Assembly: GCA_017306865.1 (NCBI GenBank)
Contig: JAFKHH010000011.1
Coordinates: forward strand, 186,001-250,000
Reading direction: 5' to 3'
Origin: Filimonas sp.
Lineage (GTDB): Bacteria > Bacteroidota > Bacteroidia > Chitinophagales > Chitinophagaceae
Length of the DNA: 64,000 bases
This document shows positions 36,616 through 44,794 of the stretch, one piece after another. Under the pieces are notes generated by a model. It ran no database searches. It was not told where the DNA came from and was given only the letters and a program-made list of their open reading frames with translations. Numbering within the stretch: position 1 is the stretch's first letter; each line of letters begins with the position of its first letter. A program made the position numbers and the translations under genes.

Positions 36616-37293
36616 ATGCATGATTTTTTGGAATTCCTGAAACATTTGATCGATCCAGTTTGGATACACGCACACGGAGGCTTGTACCTGGTGGCTTTAA
36701 TTGTATTTGCAGAGACAGGTTTGTTTGTCGGCTTTTTCCTGCCCGGCGATTCCCTGCTCTTTGTAACCGGTATGTTGATTGCAAAACATAAAGCGCCATT
36801 TGCAAGCGACCCGGTAAACCTGTTGTATTGGATATGCCTTATTACGATATGTGGTATTATCGGGAACTTTGTAGGGTATTGGTTTGGTAAAAAATCAGGG
36901 CACATGCTCTTCGAGCGAAAAGATACATGGCTCTTTAAAAAGAAACATCTGTACCAGGCAAAAGCGTTTTATGAAAAACGCGGCGGAACAGCAATCATCG
37001 TTGCACGCTTCCTGCCTATTGTCCGCACATTTGCACCTATAGTAGGTGGTATTGTAGGCATGGATAAGAAAAAATTTCTCTTCTACAATGTTGTAGGTTG
37101 TATAGCATGGGTAGGTAGCATCGTACTTGTAGGGTATTTGTTAGGAGAGAATGAATGGGTAGCTAATAACCTTGAAAAGGTGATCATTGGGCTTGTATTA
37201 GTCACTACTGCGCCCGTATTGTTCAAAATGATCTTTGGCAAACATACACCTCCACCACCTCCTGCGGAAGGTGACTCTGCCGGTAATGCATAG
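36616..37293 (+). CDS. DedA family membrane protein
   Basis: The 225-residue protein shows the DedA/SNARE-associated domain: FAETGLFVGFFLPGDSLLF (about 32-50), GNFVGYWFGKKSG, KRGGTAIIVARFLPIVRTFAP with the conserved basic/acidic pattern, and VGGIVGMDKKKF. DedA proteins act in the inner membrane as phospholipid or undecaprenyl-phosphate transporters. The C-terminal tail is Pro-rich (PPPPPAEG). It starts 39 bases after the symporter stop and may share its transcript. Confidence 0.93.
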   Translation: MHDFLEFLKHLIDPVWIHAHGGLYLVALIVFAETGLFVGFFLPGDSLLFVTGMLIAKHKAPFASDPVNLLYWICLITICGIIGNFVGYWFGKKSGHMLFERKDTWLFKKKHLYQAKAFYEKRGGTAIIVARFLPIVRTFAPIVGGIVGMDKKKFLFYNVVGCIAWVGSIVLVGYLLGENEWVANNLEKVIIGLVLVTTAPVLFKMIFGKHTPPPPPAEGDSAGNA

Positions 37294-37321
37294 ATAATTC
37301 ATCGATAAAAAATACTCAACG

Positions 37322-37370
37322 CAGCGTTTCATATTCTGTATCCAAACAGATATTGAAACGCTGTTTTTTA
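37322..37370 (+). terminator. Terminator after dedA
   Basis: cagcgtttcatattctgt (37322-37339) pairs with acagatattgaaacgctg (37346-37363) with one mismatch, followed by TTTTTT. Confidence 0.9.
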
Positions 37371-37450
37371 TTATTGCCTGCAAGCAAGTATGCTGCGCGC
37401 AGACCTGTAATTTTTTTAAAACCTTATAGGTCTTTCTTATTAGCGGGCTA

Positions 37451-37515
37451 AGAGTGGGTCACTTTCAGAAGACATATTTTACTATTATGGATACACCTAA
37501 AAAGTGGCCCACTCT
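37451..37515. repeat. Inverted repeat with AGAGTGG core (copy B)
   Basis: agagtgggtcacttt (37451-37465) and aaagtggcccactct (37501-37515) pair at 14 of 15 positions with 35 bases between. The arms and length match the element at 25284-25350, and the sequence before the right arm (atacacctaaaaagtgg) is similar to that in copy A (atgctccaaaaaagtgg). Confidence 0.7.
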
Positions 37516-37646
37516 GGCGTATGTGTTTTTCAGGCTCCCTTAACTTGATGACATTGCTCTTCGCTGTACAAACAAACATTTGTGTAAACAATTTACTAAA
37601 CTAAGTACGGCTACTTTGTAAATAATTTTACTATCTTGAACGCCAT

Positions 37647-38894
37647 ATGAAAAATGGAACCCCTTCAAAACTACTGGCATTACCCATCTTAGTAGCGGCA
37701 TTAGGCTATTTTGTAGACATCTACGACCTTCTTTTATTCAGCATTATACGTGTACCCAGCATACGCGATCTGTACGCACATTTACCGGCAGCGGAAATAG
37801 ATAACCTTATTACCACAAAAGGTGAGATGATTATCAGCTTGCAGATGGTTGGCCTGTTGGTAGGCGGTATTATCTGGGGCGTAATAGGAGATAAGAAAGG
37901 GCGCCTGAGCGTACTGTTTGGCTCTATTTTATTATACTCATTGGCAAATATTGCCAACGGGTTTGTTACAACGGCTGATCAATATGCGTGGGTGCGCTTT
38001 GTAGCCGGCCTTGGTCTTGCAGGAGAGCTAGGCGCAGGCATTACACTGGTATCAGAATTAACGCCGAAAGAAAAACGCGGTATTGCAACCTCTCTCGTTG
38101 CTGGTATCGGTTTAACCGGGGCGATCGTAGCCTTTTTTATCAAAGAAGAATTTGCGTGGCGTACTTGTTATTTTATCGGAGGCGGTTTAGGTTTCCTATT
38201 GCTCATACTACGTATCTCTGTGTTTGAGAGTGGCATGTTCCATGAGGTGAAAAAGATGGATGTGCAACGTGGCAACTTCTGGATGTTGTTTGCAAAATGG
38301 GAACGTTTCAAACGCTACCTCACAGGTATTTTAATTGGTTTGCCTACCTGGTTTGTAATAGGCGTCTTGGTTTCATTCAGCAAAGAGTTTGCAAAATATT
38401 TCGGCATTCTGGAGCCGGTAGATCCGGGTAAAGCAGTGATGTATGCTTACGCCGGTATTTCTATTGGTGATATTTTAATAGGCTTTGTAAGCCAGTGGTT
38501 GAAAAGCCGTAAGAAAGCATTGTATGTTTTCTATGGCATCACCATCATCTTCATGATACTCTACTTTACCACACAGCAGAATGGTACGGCCTCTGGTATG
38601 TACTGGATCAGTGCGGGGCTTGGTTTTGGTACAGGGTTCTGGGCCATCTTTGTAACAATGGGAGCGGAGCAGTTCGGTACGAACCTGCGTGCTACAGCCG
38701 CTACTACTATTCCTAATATGGTACGTGGTATGTTACCATTGGTTATTATTTTATTCAAATACCTGCGCGAGACTACCGGCAGTTATATTACCGGCGGCTG
38801 GATCACGGGTATTATCGTTATGTCTATCGGTCTTATCGCCGTAGCCACATCTAAAGAAACATTTGGAAAAGATTTGAATTTTGTAGAGGAATAG
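37647..38894 (+). CDS. MFS transporter
   Basis: The 415-residue protein has 12 predicted membrane segments and the MFS loop 2-3 motif GDKKGRLSVLFGS (about 82-94). FVAGLGLAGELGAGITLVSELTPKEKRG lies around TM4-5 as in sugar/organic-acid porters. FVDIYDLLLF in TM1 resembles the aromatic acid/metabolite:H+ symporter and sialate subgroup. The substrate cannot be assigned. It stands alone upstream of a repeat-filled gap. Confidence 0.9.
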   Translation: MKNGTPSKLLALPILVAALGYFVDIYDLLLFSIIRVPSIRDLYAHLPAAEIDNLITTKGEMIISLQMVGLLVGGIIWGVIGDKKGRLSVLFGSILLYSLANIANGFVTTADQYAWVRFVAGLGLAGELGAGITLVSELTPKEKRGIATSLVAGIGLTGAIVAFFIKEEFAWRTCYFIGGGLGFLLLILRISVFESGMFHEVKKMDVQRGNFWMLFAKWERFKRYLTGILIGLPTWFVIGVLVSFSKEFAKYFGILEPVDPGKAVMYAYAGISIGDILIGFVSQWLKSRKKALYVFYGITIIFMILYFTTQQNGTASGMYWISAGLGFGTGFWAIFVTMGAEQFGTNLRATAATTIPNMVRGMLPLVIILFKYLRETTGSYITGGWITGIIVMSIGLIAVATSKETFGKDLNFVEE

Positions 38895-39060
38895 GAAAGG
38901 AATTTGAAAATTTGAAGATGTGATAATTTGAAAATTGCTTAATTGTTGGATGGTTAAATTGTTATGAAAACAACAATTTAACCATTCAACAATTAAACAC
39001 GTTTCGCCGCCGATTCTCAAATTTTCAAATTATTACATTTTCAAATTCCATTTCTTTGCA
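38895..39060. repeat. Nested inverted repeats (AATTTGAAAATTTG and TTAACCATTCAACAATT families)
   Basis: An outer pair of arms, aatttgaaaatttgaagatg (38901 on) and its complement near tctcaaattttcaaattatt (39013 on), encloses an inner pair, attgttggatggttaaattg and caatttaaccattcaacaat. Both form imperfect hairpins. The whole gap between the MFS and glycosyltransferase genes is occupied. Confidence 0.7.
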
Positions 39061-39062
39061 TC

Positions 39063-40052
39063 ATGAAATGCCTCATTATCCGTTTTTCTTCGATTGGTGA
39101 TATTGTGTTGACTACGCCGGTTATACGTTGCCTTAAACAGCAGGTGGAAGGCGTAGAAGTGCATTATCTTACCAAGAAAAGTTTCAGGGGCATTCTGGCT
39201 TCCAATCCTTATATAGATAAACTGCATTTGCTGGAAGATGATTGGGATGGGATGATAAAAGAATTACAGGCTGAAAAGTTTGACTACGTTATAGATCTGC
39301 ATCACAACCTCCGCACACTACGTATTAAACGTGCGTTGAAAAAAGTTCCTTCCTTCTCTTTTAATAAACTGAATATTCAAAAGTGGTTGCTCACTGCGCT
39401 TAAAATAAACCGTATGCCTCCTGTACATATTGTAGACAGGTGTATGGACACGGTGAAATCATTGGGCGTAGTAAATGACGGCCAGGGATTAGACTACTTT
39501 ATTCCTGCTAAAGATGAAGTGCGTGCAGAAGACCTGCCTATGAGCCACCATGGGGGTTATATAGGTGTAGTGATCGGTGCTGCGCTGAATACTAAAAAGC
39601 TACCCGTAGAAAAATTAAAAGAGTTGTGCGCACAAATACAGCATCCCGTTGTATTGTTGGGCGGTCCTGAAGATAAAGCGGAAGGAGATGAAATAGCAAC
39701 GACAGACAATGTGAAAATATACAATGCCTGCGGCAAGTTTAACCTGAATGAAAGCGCATCGCTGGTTAGAAATGCAAAGCTCATTGTGTCGCACGATACG
39801 GGGCTGATGCATATAGCTGCTGCATTTAAAAAGCCCGTTGTATCTGTTTGGGGCAATACCGTTCCTGAGTTTGGCATGACGCCTTATTATGGTAAATATG
39901 AGGTGCCTAATCAAATATTTGAAGTGAAAGGTTTATCCTGTCGTCCATGTAGTAAGATAGGGTACAAAAAATGCCCCAAAGGGCATTTTAAATGTATGAT
40001 GCAGCAGGAGATACCCGCAATTGCAAATGCTGCAATTACTTTAAAGAAATAA
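39063..40052 (+). CDS. Family 9 glycosyltransferase (heptosyltransferase-like)
   Basis: The 329-residue protein begins with MKCLIIRFSSIGDIVLTTPV, the nucleotide-fold start of GT9 heptosyltransferases, and later has GGPEDKAEGDEI, SLVRNAKLIVSHDTGLMHIAAAF and KPVVSVWGNT in the donor-binding domain. Such enzymes transfer ADP-heptose to lipid A core. That fits the heptose epimerase gene hldD at 53.9 kb, although the two are not adjacent. A Cys cluster near the C-terminus (CRPCSKIGYKKCPKGHFKC) is common in Bacteroidota members and may bind metal. Confidence 0.92.
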   Translation: MKCLIIRFSSIGDIVLTTPVIRCLKQQVEGVEVHYLTKKSFRGILASNPYIDKLHLLEDDWDGMIKELQAEKFDYVIDLHHNLRTLRIKRALKKVPSFSFNKLNIQKWLLTALKINRMPPVHIVDRCMDTVKSLGVVNDGQGLDYFIPAKDEVRAEDLPMSHHGGYIGVVIGAALNTKKLPVEKLKELCAQIQHPVVLLGGPEDKAEGDEIATTDNVKIYNACGKFNLNESASLVRNAKLIVSHDTGLMHIAAAFKKPVVSVWGNTVPEFGMTPYYGKYEVPNQIFEVKGLSCRPCSKIGYKKCPKGHFKCMMQQEIPAIANAAITLKK

Positions 40053-40057
40053 ATAGA

Positions 40058-40474
40058 TTAACCAGGGAACGCTACCCGCTTTAGCTTAACGCCGCAACCT
40101 TCAATGCAGGCAGAGAACCAGATCGTAACAGTATTGCCGTTATCAGTAAATTTAAAAAAGTAACTACCCATTGCACTTGAGTTCGGCATGGTAAACGTGC
40201 TATCACTTTTCAATACTATCGATCCTCCCGTTCCAAAAAATGTTACAGGTTTACTCGTTTTGTATTCTCCGTTAGGGTTAATCATAACTTTTCCACCATC
40301 AGGCACATCTGTCCATGAGGCCAACGAGCCTGGCGATACATAATATTGCACTTCCTTCCATTGGCCTAAAAGCGTTGGTACTACGGGATCTATCGGGTTA
40401 GGCCTTTCCGATTCATTCTTTTTACACGCGGCAAAAAATACCACAACAAGCAATACAAGAGACAGTCGCTTCAT
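40058..40474 (-). CDS. Small lipoprotein, tandem copy 1
   Basis: The 138-residue protein has a lipoprotein signal with C17 (FFAACKK). The remaining 120 residues resemble a lipocalin-like beta-barrel: GQWKEVQYYVSPGSLASW, KSDSTFTMPN, and the C-terminal CIEGCGVKLKRVA. It is a paralogue of the protein encoded at 40557-40991. The pair probably binds a small ligand at the cell envelope, but the function is unknown. Confidence 0.82.
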   Translation of the reverse strand: MKRLSLVLLVVVFFAACKKNESERPNPIDPVVPTLLGQWKEVQYYVSPGSLASWTDVPDGGKVMINPNGEYKTSKPVTFFGTGGSIVLKSDSTFTMPNSSAMGSYFFKFTDNGNTVTIWFSACIEGCGVKLKRVAFPG

Positions 40475-40556
40475 AACAGAGCATTTTTACACTTGAAAAC
40501 GAATGAGAGAAAAACGTTGCAACACGAAATAAAAAAAGAGCATGCCTTTGCTTACA

Positions 40557-40991
40557 TTATTTAGAATCTGTACTGGCTACCCGTTTCAATTTTACACCAC
40601 AGCCTTCTATGCAGTACATAAACCAGATTTCCAGCGTATTGTTGTTGTCTTTAAACTTTACAGAATAGTTGCCGGCAAGACTGCTTGTCTTTACCGTAAA
40701 GACGCTGTCATTAATGGCAGATATCTTACCACTTGCACCAAGCAGGAAGATGGGTTTGGTAGCAGTAAATGTGCTATCTGTTTTAAAAGTAATAATTCCC
40801 CCGTCTACATCTTTCCAGTCAGTCAGATTGCCTGGGGATGAATAGGTTTGCACTTCTTTCCAGTTACCCAATATTGTTTTTGTGCCTGGTTCCGGGCATA
40901 CGGTAATATCATTATTGTCCGTATTTTTTTTACAGGCAGTGAAGGAGGTTATTGCAATAATCGCAAGCAATGCGAAATATAGACGCTTCAT
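40557..40991 (-). CDS. Small lipoprotein, tandem copy 2
   Basis: The 144-residue protein has a lipoprotein signal with the acyl Cys at about C20 (FTACKK), then the same lipocalin-like pattern as its neighbour: GNWKEVQTYSSPGNL, FKTDSTFTATKP, and the identical CIEGCGVKLKRVA stretch. The two conserved Cys could form a disulfide. It lies 82 bases upstream of copy 1 on the same strand, so co-transcription is likely. Confidence 0.82.
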   Translation of the reverse strand: MKRLYFALLAIIAITSFTACKKNTDNNDITVCPEPGTKTILGNWKEVQTYSSPGNLTDWKDVDGGIITFKTDSTFTATKPIFLLGASGKISAINDSVFTVKTSSLAGNYSVKFKDNNNTLEIWFMYCIEGCGVKLKRVASTDSK

Positions 40992-41100
40992 AATTGTCAG
41001 TTTTCATCATTGAAAACAGTTGTAGATTAAACGTTGCGTGTTTTGGGAAAAATAATATTGGGGAGGGCACAGTATATAAGGTATCATTGTTGTCCGAGTA

Positions 41101-41356
41101 AAGTTTATTTGCCTATTCAATTGTAAGCTTTCATTTGTCTACCGACGGTGTTACTTTTTGTCTTGATACAAAAAGTAACCAAAAAGATCAAGGCTGCAGA
41201 AAAGCAGGCTAAAAATTGTCCTGCCCGCCGAAATCCATTGAACTCGCCGCTTACAGGTTAAATAAGCAAGTTGCTTCTGGCTCAAACAGCAATGGATTTT
41301 TCCGGCGTTCATGCCAATTTTCTTAACGCAGCTTTTCTAAGGCCGGATGCATCTCC
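41101..41356 (+). repeat. Dispersed structured repeat, copy 1
   Basis: This copy and the one at 62246-62503 (opposite orientation) share a 67-base identical block (41119-41185), a 30-base identical block (41197-41226) and further close similarity up to about 41356. It starts with a perfect hairpin gttactttttgt/acaaaaagtaac (41150-41179). A nested imperfect stem follows: ggctgcagaaaagc with gcttttctaaggcc, aaaattg with caatttt, and gaaatccattg with caatggattt. Confidence 0.85.
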
Positions 41357-41501
41357 GCAAAAAATTGACTAGGAAACGCTTCTCCTTTATCAATATCCTT
41401 ACGGAAATTAATTAGAGAATAATGACAAAGCAGTGTACATGATACGATTGTTATATACTATATAAACCTTATATACTTCACACACCTTCCCCTAAACAAA
41501 A

Positions 41502-41523
41502 AGCTGCCTCAAAAGAGGCAGCT
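41502..41523 (-). terminator. Terminator after mdh
   Basis: agctgcctc (41502-41510) pairs perfectly with gaggcagct (41515-41523) around aaaa. On the minus strand it is followed by TTTTTG. Confidence 0.9.
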
Positions 41524-41556
41524 AACCTAAGCAATTAATATGGCAAAGCTGAAAAT

Positions 41557-42486
41557 CTACAATGTTTTGAGAACGTCGTTCATTGAGCGCACAGCTTCTG
41601 CACTTTTAGCAAAAGCAGCCTGCTCATCTTTGTCCAAATCTAACTCAATTATCTTTTCCCAACCATTTTTTCCTATAACTACCGGTACGCCCAGGCAAAT
41701 ATCTTTTTGACCGTATTCGCCGTTCAAGGCTACACAACAGGTAAACAGTTTCTTTTCATCGCGTAGTATAGTTTCTACCAGTGCTGCGCCTGCTGCTCCT
41801 GGTGCATACCATGCAGAAGTACCGATCAGTTTGGTAAGCGTAGCGCCACCAACCATTGTATCGTTAATGATCTGCTGTTGTGCTGCAGCGCTCAGTAACT
41901 TTGTTACAGGTACGCTGTTCCATGTTGCCAACCTGATCAGTGGTATCATCGTTGTGTCGCCATGGCCACCTATTACAATAGCGTTCAGGTCCGCAGGGCT
42001 ACAGTTCAGGTGCTGGCTTAACTGGTATTTGAAACGGCTGCTGTCCAGCGCACCACCCATACCGATGATCTTATTTTTTGGTAACCCGGTAGACTGTAAT
42101 GCGAGATAAGTCATTGTATCCATTGGGTTGGAAATAACAATGATCATCGCATCCGGGGAATGTTTGAGAATGTTTTCTGCAACAGTTTTTACAATGCCTG
42201 CATTTGTGCCGATTAGTTCCTCACGGGTCATGCCGGGCCTGCGTGGAAGACCAGAAGTGATAACCACCACATTACTGCCTGCAGTTTTAGAATAGTCGTT
42301 GGTAACGCCAACAATCTTCGTATCAAAACCCAACAATGCAGCCGTCTGCATCATATCCTGGGCCTTGCCTTCAGCCAATCCCTCTTTAATGTCCAATAAA
42401 ACTAATTCAGATGCCAGTTCCTTACGGGCAATATTATCGGCGCATGTAGCACCTACTGCGCCCGCACCAACAACAGTTACTTTCAT
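41557..42486 (-). CDS. mdh: Malate dehydrogenase
   Basis: The 309-residue enzyme has the NAD-binding GAGAVG (7-12) and LLDIKEG, the substrate loop LPRRPGMTREEL (Arg82, Arg83 and Arg88 region, typical of malate rather than lactate), ISNPMDTMTYLA and the catalytic H175 in GGHGDTTM. It oxidises malate to oxaloacetate in the citric acid cycle. It belongs to the LDH-like MDH group used by Bacteroidota. It has its own terminator. Confidence 0.95.
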   Translation of the reverse strand: MKVTVVGAGAVGATCADNIARKELASELVLLDIKEGLAEGKAQDMMQTAALLGFDTKIVGVTNDYSKTAGSNVVVITSGLPRRPGMTREELIGTNAGIVKTVAENILKHSPDAMIIVISNPMDTMTYLALQSTGLPKNKIIGMGGALDSSRFKYQLSQHLNCSPADLNAIVIGGHGDTTMIPLIRLATWNSVPVTKLLSAAAQQQIINDTMVGGATLTKLIGTSAWYAPGAAGAALVETILRDEKKLFTCCVALNGEYGQKDICLGVPVVIGKNGWEKIIELDLDKDEQAAFAKSAEAVRSMNDVLKTL

Positions 42487-42549
42487 TTTTTTATTTTTTG
42501 GGTGAGCTAATCAAAGAACCGTATTGAATGTAAGATTTTTTTCGAAGAA

Positions 42550-42698
42550 AAAAATAATTTGAAAATATGCAAATTTGAAAATGGTCAAATTGCTACATGG
42601 TTATATTGTTAAATGGTTGAAGTATTATCAAATTCCGATAACAATTCAACCATTTAACAATGCAGCAATTAAGCCTATTGCTACATTTTCAAACTATC
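42550..42698. repeat. Nested inverted repeats upstream of mdh
   Basis: Outer arms aatttgaaaatatgcaaatt (42557 on) and attttcaaactatctt (about 42683 on) enclose inner arms tggttatattgttaaatggt (42597 on) and accatttaacaatgcagcaa (42647 on). The composition is the same as at 38895-39060. Confidence 0.65.
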
Positions 42699-43205
42699 TT
42701 ATTCCCCATTCACTACTTTCACTAACTCTTCTGCCTCTACACCCATTTCATATGTCTTTGTCAATTCTCCTTTCTTATTGTACACTGCAATGAATGGAGT
42801 GAATTTTACGCGGAAGAACGATGGAAGGAAATAAGCCGTGTCGCGACCAAACACTACGTTGCTAAAACCAGCTAATTTATATTTTTCAGCAAAAGCTTTT
42901 ATTTCTGCTGGTGTATGATAGCTAACCATTACAAAAAATGCATTCTTCAATTCTTCCATATGCGATGCGATCTTTTCAGCTTCTATCTGGCAGTGGCTGC
43001 ATTCCGGGCTGAAGTAAACAATAACAACCGGCTTGTTCTTTGGCAGTTTGGTACTTTTAAACCAGGTACTGTCGGTTTGTAAGATCTGGAAAGCAGGAAT
43101 ATGTTTGTCCTTTTTATAAGGTGCTGTTGTATCATAAGCCTGGCTATAACCTATATGACATACCATTATAAATAACAGAGCCGTAAGTATTTTTTTCATG
43201 GACAT
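42699..43205 (-). CDS. Thioredoxin-like (redoxin) periplasmic protein
   Basis: Two closely spaced ATGs at 43205 (MSMKK) and 43199 (MKK) give 168 or 166 residues with a signal peptide ending near SQA (about 20). The thioredoxin fold follows with the CxxC motif CSHC in VIVYFSPECSHCQIEAE, and a cis-Pro in FTPFIAVY. It resembles the TlpA/redoxin group of periplasmic thiol oxidoreductases that keep cysteines reduced or help cytochrome maturation. No obvious partner is adjacent. Confidence 0.87.
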   Translation of the reverse strand: MSMKKILTALLFIMVCHIGYSQAYDTTAPYKKDKHIPAFQILQTDSTWFKSTKLPKNKPVVIVYFSPECSHCQIEAEKIASHMEELKNAFFVMVSYHTPAEIKAFAEKYKLAGFSNVVFGRDTAYFLPSFFRVKFTPFIAVYNKKGELTKTYEMGVEAEELVKVVNGE

Positions 43206-43351
43206 ATTTTTTTCAAAAATGAAGATAAAAAAGATGTTAATCAATAATTTTTTGAAATGCTAAAGTTAAAATCAGCAAGCATAAAAATGCGTTGCTGCAG
43301 TTGCTGGTTACCGGTTAGCCAGCTAGCCCGTAACTTGTAACCAGCATGAAA

Positions 43352-43382
43352 TTTGGATTTGCAACGGAATTTAATATTTTTG
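43352..43382 (+). promoter_or_regulatory. efp promoter
   Basis: TTTG at 43352-43355 and TATTTTTG at 43375-43382 are separated by 19 bases, an exact match to the Bacteroidota -33/-7 pattern. The leader of about 40 bases then carries a short hairpin, ccttcgtcccctgtcgggga (43387 on, CCCC/GGGG stem). Confidence 0.7.
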
Positions 43383-43427
43383 CGCTCCTTCGTCCCCTGT
43401 CGGGGAAGGTTATAAATAAAAACTTAT

Positions 43428-43994
43428 ATGGCAACTACATCAGATATCAGCCGCGGTATGATATTGAAACTGGACGGCAGTTTGTACAGCGTTGTAGAAT
43501 TTGGCGAAAACAAAACGGCTCGTGCTGCCGCTAAAGTATGGGCTAAATTGAAAGGGGTTGATAACAAACGCAGCATTGAAAAAACATGGAACAGTGGTGA
43601 AACCATTTTCCCTGTACGTGTTGAAAAAAGAGCGTTCCAATACCTTTACAAAGATGAATCAGGCTACAACCTGATGAACAACGAAACGTTTGAGCAGATT
43701 GTGTTAGGCGAAGAAATGATTGACGCTCCTCAGTTCCTGAAAGACGGTTCAGAAGTGTTTGTATTTATCAATACCGAGACTGACCAGCCTATCGGCGCTG
43801 AATTGCCAGAAAAAATAATAGTATTGGTAACTTATTGTGAACCAGGACTTAAAGGTGATACTGCTACAAGAGCGTTAAAACCTGCTACAGTAGAAACAGG
43901 CGCTACCGTACACGTACCATTGTTTGTAAACGATGGTGAATTGATCCGCGTAAACACTAAAACAGGTGAATACGTAGAGCGCGTAAAAGAATAA
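43428..43994 (+). CDS. efp: Elongation factor P
   Basis: The 188-residue protein has the three EF-P domains, ending with GLKGDTATRALKPATVETGA, VPLFVNDGELIRVNT and GEYVERVKE. EF-P relieves ribosomes stalled on proline runs. The tip of the domain-I loop, usually PGKG with a modified Lys, reads ENKTARAAAK here. An ungapped alignment to the Bacteroides sequence that I recall places Arg32 at the modified position. Arg32 is the rhamnosylated residue in the EarP group of proteobacteria, but the flanking residues differ and no EarP gene is visible. It heads an efp-accB-accC cluster, a common arrangement. Confidence 0.96.
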   Translation: MATTSDISRGMILKLDGSLYSVVEFGENKTARAAAKVWAKLKGVDNKRSIEKTWNSGETIFPVRVEKRAFQYLYKDESGYNLMNNETFEQIVLGEEMIDAPQFLKDGSEVFVFINTETDQPIGAELPEKIIVLVTYCEPGLKGDTATRALKPATVETGATVHVPLFVNDGELIRVNTKTGEYVERVKE

Positions 43995-44305
43995 TTATAT
44001 CATATATAAGGAAATTCCAAATGCTGATGGGAACATTCGTTCTCAATGGGTTTGGAATTTTCTGTATTAATATTAATAGTTTCATTCGTTTCAAGGGTTT
44101 ACAAGTTTCATTGCCGGTATCTTCGATGGGCTTTTGAAACGCTGAAACTAGTAAACTTTGAAACTATATAAGCAAAGTTTTTGTCGAAAAAGCTAACAAG
44201 CAATTTTGATAAGAAAAAAGCCTTTTTTACGTAAAAAAGAGCTATTTTGCCACCCCTTTTAGGGTAAATTGGTCAAAAAATAACAAAAATTCCAAAATCT
44301 GTCAT
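43995..44305. other. Intergenic region between efp and accB
   Basis: The 311 bases hold the efp terminator-like hairpin, an imperfect inverted repeat of gtttcaagggtttacaagtt and complementary gaaactagtaaactttgaaa text (44085-44175), and an A/T-rich block with the palindrome cttttttacgtaaaaaag (44222-44239). The palindrome lies about 65 bases before accB and could be part of its promoter region. No ORF is supported. Confidence 0.5.
44012..44063 (+). terminator. Probable terminator after efp
   Basis: aaattccaaa (44012-44021) pairs perfectly with tttggaattt (44051-44060); inside it gaac/gttc (44031-44042) forms a second stem. A short T-rich tract follows. Confidence 0.55.
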
Positions 44306-44794
44306 ATGGACTTTAAACAAATCCAGGAGCTGATCAAGATCGTAAACAAGAGCAATATTGGTGAGCTTAGTATTGAAGAGAAAGAGTTTAAAATTACGAT
44401 CAAACAGAAAGAAGACCAGGTTCAAACGATTGTTGCAGCACCTTCTGTACCGGCTTATGCCGCTGCATACCAGGCTGCACCACAGGTAGCCTTACCTGCA
44501 CAGTTACCTGCGACTCCTGCAGCTACTACCCCTACGGCTCCTGCAAAAGCAGACAACCTTATTACCATTAAGAGCCCGATGATCGGTACATTCTACCGCC
44601 GTCCTTCACCTGACAAGCCATTGTTTGCAGAAGTAGGTGACGAGATTGCTCCGGGTAAAGTTGTTTGTATTATCGAAGCAATGAAGTTGTTTAATGAAAT
44701 TGAAAGTGAAGTAAGCGGTAAAATCGTGAAAATACTGGTTGATGACGCGAGTCCTGTAGAGTTTGACCAGCCTTTATTTTTAGTGGAACCATAA
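44306..44794 (+). CDS. accB: Biotin carboxyl carrier protein of acetyl-CoA carboxylase
   Basis: The 162-residue protein has an N-terminal helical domain, an Ala/Pro-rich linker (about 44-82) and a biotinyl domain with the attachment motif EAMK (E124-K127). Lys127 should carry biotin and deliver carboxyl groups from AccC to the carboxyltransferase in fatty acid synthesis. The gene lies upstream of accC, separated by 135 bases filled by a repeat element. Confidence 0.96.
   Translation: MDFKQIQELIKIVNKSNIGELSIEEKEFKITIKQKEDQVQTIVAAPSVPAYAAAYQAAPQVALPAQLPATPAATTPTAPAKADNLITIKSPMIGTFYRRPSPDKPLFAEVGDEIAPGKVVCIIEAMKLFNEIESEVSGKIVKILVDDASPVEFDQPLFLVEP

Larger units (their letters stand above)
37294..37646. 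other. Intergenic region before the MFS gene
   Basis: The 353 bases contain the dedA terminator, text related to the gacctgt...aggtctt hairpin group (37400-37440), the palindromic element copy B (37451-37515) and an A/T-rich promoter area just upstream of the MFS start. No ORF is supported. Confidence 0.5.
40992..41556. other. Intergenic region with a large dispersed repeat
   Basis: This 565-base gap contains the promoter of the tandem lipoproteins, the 250-base dispersed repeat (41101-41356), ttatatactatataaacctt text (41450-41485) and the mdh terminator. No ORF is supported. Confidence 0.5.

Noticed and set aside
38895-39060. Direct-looking repeats considered as a CRISPR array
   Set aside because: Units are imperfect, face each other as inverted repeats and have no regular spacers; no cas gene is present.
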